From Salibaculum griseiflavum (GTDB taxonomy: Bacteria > Pseudomonadota > Alphaproteobacteria > Rhodobacterales > Rhodobacteraceae): a DNA stretch of 64,000 nt. The notes below the pieces were generated by a model, which was given only the letters and a program-made list of their open reading frames with translations, ran no database searches and had not been told where the DNA came from. Positions 58,448 to 64,000 of this stretch are shown one piece after another; position 1 is the stretch's first letter; every line of letters starts with the position of its first letter. A program made the translations under genes and the position numbers. The DNA lies in the NCBI RefSeq assembly GCF_003129565.1, contig NZ_QETF01000005.1:1-64000 (forward strand), read 5' to 3'.

Positions 58448-58828
58448 GACAGGAAAGTATGCCCCGTCACCGCAGGATTGCCCAGACCCGATGGCGCATT
58501 GGGCACGGTCGTCCGATTGCCTGTCGATAATGCCGAACGGTGGTGCGGCCTTGGTCCGGTCGCAGGTCTTGCCATATGGCACCTTTTCTTCGAGGCTGCG
58601 GGAACGGGTGACCCGCCCCATGATTGGACCGAGTGCGCCCATCCGCGAGTCGGCCACCGGATGAAGCGCCGTGGGTCTTGCCGGGTATCACCCTCGAACA
58701 GGTATCGTGCCGATTCCATCAAGCTGACCACTTTCTTAGCACGGGGCAGGGTGGCGCACCGCCTTTCCTGTGCATAGGGTGTGCAAAGCGGGTCCGTTCC
58801 GGTAGAGCGCCCTCGAGGAGATCGCCGA

Positions 58829-59824
58829 ATGCCACTGAATGCAGCCACACAGGCAGCACGTCTTTCCATTGCGCCCATGATGGATTGGACCGACCGGCAT
58901 TGCCGGTTCTTTCACCGGCTGATGTCGCGTCGATCCTTGCTCTACACTGAAATGGTCACGGCCCCTGCGTTGGTGCGTGGCGGGGCGCGGCACCTGCTTC
59001 GGTTCGACGCGGCCGAGCATCCGGTCGCGTTGCAGCTTGGCGGGTCGGACCCGGCCGAGCTGGCAGAGGCCGCACGGATGGGCGCCAACGAGGGATATGA
59101 CGAGATCAACCTCAATTGCGGCTGTCCCTCGGACCGGGTGCAATCGGGTACCTTCGGCGCGGTCCTGATGCGCACGCCTGACCTGGTGGCCGAGTGCTGT
59201 GACGCGATGATCGCGGCCCAACCGGCCGAGGTGACCGTGAAATGCCGGATCGGCGTGGACGACCAGGACCCCGAAGAGGTGCTGCCGGACTTTCTTGAAA
59301 AGATTCGTGCGGCCGGGGTGAAGCGGATCACGATCCATGCCCGCAAGGCTTGGCTGCAAGGGCTTTCGCCCAAGGAAAACCGCGATATCCCGCCGCTGGA
59401 CCATGACCTCGTGCATCGGATGAAGGCGAAATTTCCCGACCTGCATATCTCGGTCAATGGCGGCATCGCATCGCTTGCGGAGGCACGGACGCATCTGGAC
59501 CGGGGGCTTGACGGGGTGATGATCGGGCGGGCCGCCTATCACAACCCGGCGGATATCCTGCTGGACGCCGACCGGGCCCTATTCGGAGGCGCGCCCGGCC
59601 CGGACCGGCTGGAGGTGGTCGAGGCGATGCGCCCCTATATTGCCGCGCATCTGTCCGAGGGTGGCAAGCTGGCGCAGGTGACACGGCACATGCTGGGCCT
59701 GTTCGCAGGCCGCCCGGGGGCGCGGCAATGGCGGCGAGTCCTGTCCGAGCAGGGCCACCGCGAGGGGGCCGGGCTGGACGTGCTGGACCGCGCGCTGGAG
59801 GCGATGGACCGGGCCGCAGCCTGA
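58829..59824 (+). CDS. dusA: tRNA-dihydrouridine synthase DusA
   Basis: The 331-residue FMN-dependent TIM-barrel enzyme has SIAPMMDWTDRHCRFF near 13-28, LYTEMVTAPAL, the catalytic Cys99 in NLNCGCPSDRV, KCRIGVDD, TIHARKAWLQGLSPKENRDIPPL and DGVMIGRAAYHNP, which together mark the DusA subfamily (U20/20a reduction in tRNA). GAGGAG precedes ATG 58829. Convergent or linked genes give no further context. Confidence 0.94.
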   Translation: MPLNAATQAARLSIAPMMDWTDRHCRFFHRLMSRRSLLYTEMVTAPALVRGGARHLLRFDAAEHPVALQLGGSDPAELAEAARMGANEGYDEINLNCGCPSDRVQSGTFGAVLMRTPDLVAECCDAMIAAQPAEVTVKCRIGVDDQDPEEVLPDFLEKIRAAGVKRITIHARKAWLQGLSPKENRDIPPLDHDLVHRMKAKFPDLHISVNGGIASLAEARTHLDRGLDGVMIGRAAYHNPADILLDADRALFGGAPGPDRLEVVEAMRPYIAAHLSEGGKLAQVTRHMLGLFAGRPGARQWRRVLSEQGHREGAGLDVLDRALEAMDRAAA

Positions 59825-59895
59825 CCGGTTGGCCCGCCCGGTGATCCGCGCTATCTGTCTGCCCGAAAACACGGTCCGAAGCAGGAGAAATCCTC

Positions 59896-60342
59896 GTGAA
59901 ACAGATGATTGGAACGCTGGCCGCCATGGCGGTCGGGGGTGCGGCGCTGGCCCACAGCGGCGCCACCGGGGTGGTCAAGGAACGCATGGATGCCATGGTG
60001 GCCTTGGCCGAGGCGATGAAGGTGATCGTGCCGATGTCACGTGGTCAGGTGGCCTATGACGCGGACGCCTATGCAGAGGCCGCACGCCGGATCGCCAGCC
60101 ATTCCGGCCAGCCGCTCGTCGAGAAGTTCCCCGAGGGCTCGTTGGTGGCACCAAGTGAAGCCGCGCCTGCGATCTGGGAGGATCTCGACCGGTTTGCGGA
60201 CCTGTCGACGACACTGGAAGAGCGGGCCGAGGCGCTGGCACAAGCCGCCGCAACGTCTGACAGCCCACCGGGCGCGGAATTCGCGGCCATGGCGCAGACC
60301 TGTGGCGCCTGCCATGAGGATTTCCGGATCGAGGCCGACTAG
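59896..60342 (+). CDS. Cytochrome c' (class II cytochrome c)
   Basis: The 148-residue protein has a signal peptide (MIGTLAAMAVGGAALA before HSGATG), a four-helix-bundle pattern and a C-terminal heme site CGACH at 136-140, characteristic of class II cytochromes c'. AVKERMDAM near the mature start matches the first helix. Cytochromes c' sit in the periplasm and can bind NO or carry electrons; some protect against NO. The TauE/SafE permease gene follows 55 bases later. Confidence 0.88.
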   Translation: MKQMIGTLAAMAVGGAALAHSGATGVVKERMDAMVALAEAMKVIVPMSRGQVAYDADAYAEAARRIASHSGQPLVEKFPEGSLVAPSEAAPAIWEDLDRFADLSTTLEERAEALAQAAATSDSPPGAEFAAMAQTCGACHEDFRIEAD

Positions 60343-60397
60343 TGCTAGCGCCGGCCTCCGGGCTAAGCTAGGGGCGGATCAAAGGACCGGAGGGGCC

Positions 60398-61216
60398 ATG
60401 CCCGACTTGACACTGCTGCTGGGCATGGGGGCCATGTTGATGGCCATCGGGGCCTTTGCCGGGGTGCTGGCCGGTCTGCTGGGCGTCGGCGGGGGCATCA
60501 TCCTCGTCCCGGCCTTCTACTACGCGTTTGCCGGGTTGGGCTATGACAGTCCACAACTGATGCAGATGTGCCTTGCAACCTCGCTGGCCACGATCATCGT
60601 GACCTCGATCCGCTCGGTTCTGAGCCATAACAAGAAGGGCGCGGTTGACTGGGGGGTCCTGCGCGGCTGGGGGCCGGGGATTGCGCTGGGTGCGCTTGTC
60701 GGGGTCACCGTGGCGGCGCAGCTGCGCTCGGAGGTGTTGCAAGCGATTTTCGGCGGGCTGGCCTTTTCCGTCGCGCTCTACATGACCCTTGGAAACAGCG
60801 CCTGGCGTCTGGGGCAGGCCATGCCGACCGGGCCGGTCAAGTGGCTGCTGGCCCCGCTGATGGGGCTGTTGTCGGTGCTGATGGGCATCGGTGGCGGCAG
60901 CTTCGGCGTGCCGGTGATGACGCTTTACGGTAAACCGATCCACAAGGCCGTGGCCACTGCCGCCGGGTTCGGCGTGATCATCGCTGTGCCCTCGGTGCTG
61001 GGCTTCCTGCTTGTGGACATGGCCGTGGCGCCGCCGCTGTCGGTGGGGGCAGTGAACCTGCCGGCCTTCGGCCTCGTCATCGCCATGACACTGATCACCG
61101 CGCCCTGGGGGGCGGCACTGGCGCATCGGCTGGATCCCAAGCCGCTCAAGCGGGTTTTCGGGGTGTTCCTGATGCTCGTTGCGCTGAACATGCTGCGCAA
61201 GGCACTGGGCTGGTAG
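60398..61216 (+). CDS. TauE/SafE (TSUP) family membrane permease
   Basis: The 272-residue protein has eight hydrophobic helices in two repeats: GAFAGVLAGLLGVGGGIILVPAFYYAF and LLSVLMGIGGGSFGVPVM, with the G-x-G-GGG motifs of the TSUP family. Members export sulfite, sulfonates or related anions. GGAGGGGCC precedes ATG 60398. The cluster releasing sulfite lies about 15 kb away, so a link is only speculative. Confidence 0.85.
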   Translation: MPDLTLLLGMGAMLMAIGAFAGVLAGLLGVGGGIILVPAFYYAFAGLGYDSPQLMQMCLATSLATIIVTSIRSVLSHNKKGAVDWGVLRGWGPGIALGALVGVTVAAQLRSEVLQAIFGGLAFSVALYMTLGNSAWRLGQAMPTGPVKWLLAPLMGLLSVLMGIGGGSFGVPVMTLYGKPIHKAVATAAGFGVIIAVPSVLGFLLVDMAVAPPLSVGAVNLPAFGLVIAMTLITAPWGAALAHRLDPKPLKRVFGVFLMLVALNMLRKALGW

Positions 61217-61220
61217 GGGC

Positions 61221-61937
61221 ATGGTCGACGGGCGAGGATACCAGGTGATGCGCGACCTGCCGGGCCTGCGAGGCTGGGCCGAGGCCGCCCGGTCGGTGGG
61301 CGAGGTTCTGCTGGATGACCAGGCCCTGCGCGATCGCTGGCTGCGCCATGAAAAGACATGGTTCGTCGGGGTCGATGTCCTGCCCAACGATCCCGATGGC
61401 AGCATCGGCGGGGTGCCCTTTCCGCAAGGGCTGCGCGGCATCTGGCCCGGCCGTTGGCACAAAGCACAGCTGTCAGCGATCTATCGCGGATATCCGGGTC
61501 GCGATCCGGGCGAAAGCGACGCCGCGCACCGGTTCCGACGCGACCGCTGCGGCGCCCATGTTGACGGTCTGCACCTTGAGGACGGGCGGCGCATCCTGCG
61601 CGAGCCACATGCCTTCGTGCTTGGCATCAGCCTGTCGAATGTGGGGCAAAGCCCGCTGGTCGTCTGGGAGGGCAGCCACGAGATCATGCGGGATGCGCTG
61701 GCCGGGGCAGCCATGGGCGGGGATGTGACCGAGGCTTACAAGGTCGCCCGCGCCGAGGTGTTCGAGCGGTGCGAAATGGTGCCCCTGCATCTGCGGCTGG
61801 GCGAGGCGGTGTTGATGCACCGGCTGGCGGTGCATGGCATCGCGCCCTGGCAGGGCGAAGGCGAAGACCCGCGCCTCATGGCCTATTTCCGCCCGCAATT
61901 CGCCCAAGCGCGGGACTGGACCGAACGGAGGCCCTAG
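61221..61937 (+). CDS. Hypothetical protein with an Fe/2OG-oxygenase-like pattern
   Basis: The 238-residue protein has a CGAHVDGLHLE segment (His-x-Asp) and a later MHRLAVHGIAPWQ, the spacing expected of a 2-His-1-carboxylate iron site in phytanoyl-CoA dioxygenase-like proteins; SPLVVWEGSHEIM between them fits that fold. I do not recognise a named family. It starts four bases after the TauE/SafE gene, so likely co-transcribed, and overlaps the convergent DUF1289 gene by four bases. Confidence 0.6.
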   Translation: MVDGRGYQVMRDLPGLRGWAEAARSVGEVLLDDQALRDRWLRHEKTWFVGVDVLPNDPDGSIGGVPFPQGLRGIWPGRWHKAQLSAIYRGYPGRDPGESDAAHRFRRDRCGAHVDGLHLEDGRRILREPHAFVLGISLSNVGQSPLVVWEGSHEIMRDALAGAAMGGDVTEAYKVARAEVFERCEMVPLHLRLGEAVLMHRLAVHGIAPWQGEGEDPRLMAYFRPQFAQARDWTERRP

Positions 61938-62179
61938 CGTTTGAGCCGGGCTGCGCGGCCGCCGCGGCGGACTTTCAGCAGTTTGGCCCGCTCCGGCAGC
62001 TCTTCCATGACGGCGCGTCGGTCCTCGGGCGTCATCCGCGCCCAGCTGCCGATTTCCTCGATCGACCGGTGGCACCCGGTGCAGATACGGGCCTCGGGGT
62101 GGATCACGCAGACCTTGATGCAGGGGCTTTCGATTTCCGCCCGCTTCCAGATGTGATCGGTATGTTCCGGTCTTGTCAT
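61934..62179 (-). CDS. DUF1289 family cysteine-rich protein
   Basis: The 81-residue protein has the DUF1289 motif SPCIKVCVIHPEARICTGCHRSIEEIGSWARM with C-x3-C and C-x2-C pairs, likely a metal or Fe-S ligand set. The basic C-terminus (LLKVRRGGRAARLKR) may bind nucleic acid. Its start overlaps the ruvX stop by four bases, placing it at the 3' end of the ccmI-ruvX operon. Confidence 0.85.
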   Translation of the reverse strand: MTRPEHTDHIWKRAEIESPCIKVCVIHPEARICTGCHRSIEEIGSWARMTPEDRRAVMEELPERAKLLKVRRGGRAARLKR

Positions 62180-62652
62180 GATCCCGCCCTGATGTTGCGC
62201 ATGCGATCCAGCATGCCTTGCAGGATAACACCGGCGGCGACGTGGTCTATGACCTCTGCGCGACGTTTTCGTGTCGCATCCGCCTCCAGCAGGGCCCGTT
62301 CGGCGGCCACCGTGGACAATCTTTCGTCCCAATAGGTGATCGGCAGGTCGGTCATGCGCGAGAGGTTGCGGGCGAAGGCGCGGGTGGATTGGGCGCGCGG
62401 GCCCTCGGTCCCGTCCATGTTGCGCGGCAGGCCCAGGACCAGCCCACCCACCTGGCGCTTGGCAACAATCGCCAGAAGCGCCTCGGCATCGACGGTGAAT
62501 TTCTTGCGCTTGATGGTCTCAAGCGGGGTGGCCACGGTGTGCAGGCTGTCGGAGACCGCGACGCCGATGGTCTTGGTGCCAAGGTCCAGACCGGCAAGGG
62601 GGGCCATGGGCGACAGGGCGGCAATGAACTCCTCGGGCGTTTCGTGGATCAT
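62176..62652 (-). CDS. ruvX: Putative pre-16S rRNA nuclease / Holliday junction resolvase YqgF
   Basis: The 158-residue RNase H-fold protein has catalytic Asp in AGLDLGTKTIGVAVSD, then VLGLPRNMDGTEGPRAQ, ITYWDERLSTVAAERAL and a final acidic EVIDHVAAGVILQGML, all RuvX/YqgF landmarks. In Escherichia coli it processes 16S rRNA 5' ends. ATG 62652 overlaps the ccmI stop (ATGA), so the two are coupled. Confidence 0.92.
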   Translation of the reverse strand: MIHETPEEFIAALSPMAPLAGLDLGTKTIGVAVSDSLHTVATPLETIKRKKFTVDAEALLAIVAKRQVGGLVLGLPRNMDGTEGPRAQSTRAFARNLSRMTDLPITYWDERLSTVAAERALLEADATRKRRAEVIDHVAAGVILQGMLDRMRNIRAGS

Positions 62653-64000
62653 TCGGCGACACCGGCGGCGCGCGCGGCGCTGCGGATCGTGCCGATGGCC
62701 GCGTCGGAGGCGGCGAACACCTCTTGCGCTTCGCCCCAGATGGCCGCGGCCCGTTCGGTCTCGCCCAACACACCAAGCGCGCGGATCAGCTGGGCCCATT
62801 CCTCGGGAGGGCCGCCCTCGTTGGCGAGCCGCTCCGAAAGGGACGAGACCATGCCGCCGATCATCGCCGCGCGGTCCTCTTCGGACATGTCCTGGGCAGC
62901 AGCCATATCGGCGGCGGAGGGGCCACGCGTCTGGGTCTCGGGCAGGGTGTAATCCTTGCCCGCCAGCCAGGCCACGTCCTCGATCTGGCCGGCGGCCATG
63001 GTGTAGTGCAGGGTGCCCGGCGTTCCGGTTTCGATCACGCGGCGGTAGAAGTTGAAAGCGCGGTCCGGCCGGTCCGTCTGGTAATAGAGCAGCCCCGCGT
63101 AATAGAGCGCGGCCGGATTGCCCTCGTCGCGCTGCAACAGGCGCACGGCGATGGTTTCGGCCTCGGGCGTGACAATACCGCCCGCCGCGCTGACCAGGTA
63201 GTCCAGCAAATCCTGGTAGTCGGCGGGCACGGCGTTTTCGCCGACGGCGGCGAGATACCGTTCCTGGGCGCGGGCCGCAGCCTGGAAATGGCCGATCGAA
63301 CGGGCATCCAGCGCCATGGCCTGCCAGAGGTCGGTGCGGGCGTCGCGATCCTCGGCCACCTCGCCGATGAGGGCTTGGAGGTCCGGGCTGACCGCGCCGT
63401 CATCAGCGATGAACCGATAGAAGGCGAGCCGGTAGCGGTCGGTCTCGGTGGCCTCTTCACCCTTGAGCGCGACAACGCGGGTTTGGGCCTGTGCCGCCCC
63501 CTCGAAATTCAGCAGGCGGCCTTCGTTGTCGGCCAGCAATTGCCATCCGTTCAGATCGTCGGGCCGGGTCGGGACGATCTCGCGCAGGCGCTCGATCATC
63601 TCGCGCACGTCGTCACCGACCTGGGCGGTCGCGGCGATCTTGTCGGTGATCCGGGCCTCGGCCTCGCGCTGGGTCGGGCGGCCTTCCCGCAATTCCTCCG
63701 CACGCAGCAGACGTTCCGAACGCGGCTGGTCCGCATAGCCCGGCGCCCCCAGTTCCACATAGCCCCAGATACCGGCCCCCGCGATTCCGAGAACGGTGAC
63801 GACGGCCAGCGCCCGGTTCAGCCCCTGGGGCGCGTCGCTCGTGGCGCGCGAACCGGCCTTGTCGGCGGCCAGCAAGCGGCGGGCGATTTCTGTGCGGGTG
63901 CGCTCGGCCTCTTCGGAATTCAGCACGCCCCTTGCCAGGTCGCGCTCGACTTCTTCGAGCTGCGACTTGTAGATGTCGATATCGGTCACCTCGTCGACCG
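62649..64000 (-). CDS. ccmI: Cytochrome c maturation protein CcmI, 5'-truncated by the window
   Basis: About 450 C-terminal residues are visible; the frame stays open to position 64000, so the first membrane helix is outside. The visible N-terminal segment VTDIDIYKSQLEEVERDLARGVL is the cytoplasmic CcmI loop, followed by a helix (LNRALAVVTVLGIAGAGIWGYVELG) and a TPR-like periplasmic part (GWQLLADNEGRLLNFEGAAQAQT). CcmI brings apocytochromes to the CcmFHI heme ligase. It is upstream of, and coupled to, ruvX. The window holds c-type cytochromes that would need it. Confidence 0.9.
   Translation of the reverse strand, partial: VDEVTDIDIYKSQLEEVERDLARGVLNSEEAERTRTEIARRLLAADKAGSRATSDAPQGLNRALAVVTVLGIAGAGIWGYVELGAPGYADQPRSERLLRAEELREGRPTQREAEARITDKIAATAQVGDDVREMIERLREIVPTRPDDLNGWQLLADNEGRLLNFEGAAQAQTRVVALKGEEATETDRYRLAFYRFIADDGAVSPDLQALIGEVAEDRDARTDLWQAMALDARSIGHFQAAARAQERYLAAVGENAVPADYQDLLDYLVSAAGGIVTPEAETIAVRLLQRDEGNPAALYYAGLLYYQTDRPDRAFNFYRRVIETGTPGTLHYTMAAGQIEDVAWLAGKDYTLPETQTRGPSAADMAAAQDMSEEDRAAMIGGMVSSLSERLANEGGPPEEWAQLIRALGVLGETERAAAIWGEAQEVFAASDAAIGTIRSAARAAGVAE

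Overview
The window is high-GC (roughly two thirds G+C by eye), tightly packed DNA from an alphaproteobacterium, almost certainly a marine-type member of the Rhodobacterales (Rhodobacteraceae/Roseobacter group). Pointers are the GTTC-N7-GTTC SOS box ahead of imuA-imuB-dnaE2, a GapR-type DUF2312 protein, a BigR/SqrR-type ArsR repressor, tripartite formate dehydrogenase genes, several TRAP/TAXI transporters and 4-base ATGA gene couplings. There is no rRNA, CRISPR array, insertion sequence or phage; one tRNA-Thr is present.

Layout. 1-5482 (minus): substrate-binding protein, LivH, LivM, LivG and LivF of a branched-chain-type ABC transporter, followed by the start of acetyl-CoA synthetase (acs). 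5700-10421 (plus): a ScfR-type regulator, a receiver-only response regulator, a small membrane protein and a symporter-histidine kinase; together these look like a short-chain-acid uptake, activation and sensing module. 10562-15464: an orphan FliM/FliN-like protein, a DUF442 protein beside a SqrR/BigR-type repressor, an enoyl-CoA hydratase fused to a partial 3-hydroxyacyl-CoA dehydrogenase, GapR and hypotheticals. 15630-17654: tRNA-Thr, 3-hydroxybutyrate dehydrogenase coupled to a patatin. 17765-27366: a Tat-exported molybdenum hydroxylase pair, then a LysR regulator and the fdsGBA-fdhD-fdsD formate dehydrogenase operon. 27476-33322 (minus): SOS mutagenesis operon imuA-imuB-dnaE2.

33413-38980 is a mixed stretch: a nitroreductase, a di-heme peroxidase whose start overlaps that of a divergent Sel1 protein, a lower-GC islet with a thermonuclease-like gene, an EEP phosphatase and a membrane protein. 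39107-48193 is the most interesting part: SsuD-like monooxygenase, aldo/keto reductase and flavin reductase in one operon with a three-gene TRAP transporter, divergent from a GntR/UTRA regulator and a Gfo/Idh/MocA protein, with an AGE-family isomerase next door. The enzyme set matches the oxidative sulfoquinovose (sulfo-SMO) pathway, with TRAP uptake where I expect ABC uptake, and possibly an NAD-dependent glycosidase where I expect a GH31 enzyme. 48325-51312: modE-modABC molybdate uptake. 51397-58447 (minus): DctB/DctD two-component system with a TAXI-TRAP transporter. 58829-64000: dusA, cytochrome c', a TauE/SafE permease, a hypothetical protein, DUF1289, RuvX and the 5'-truncated ccmI.

Molybdate uptake (modABC) would supply the two molybdoenzyme systems in the same window (Fds and the hydroxylase pair). 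Distinct regulatory DNA is visible for many units: a matched operator pair for the fds LysR regulator, a 22-bp palindrome inside the modA promoter, a PhaR-type box before bdhA, an SOS box before imuA and an ATTGATGCATCAAT palindrome between the sulfonate operon and its GntR regulator.
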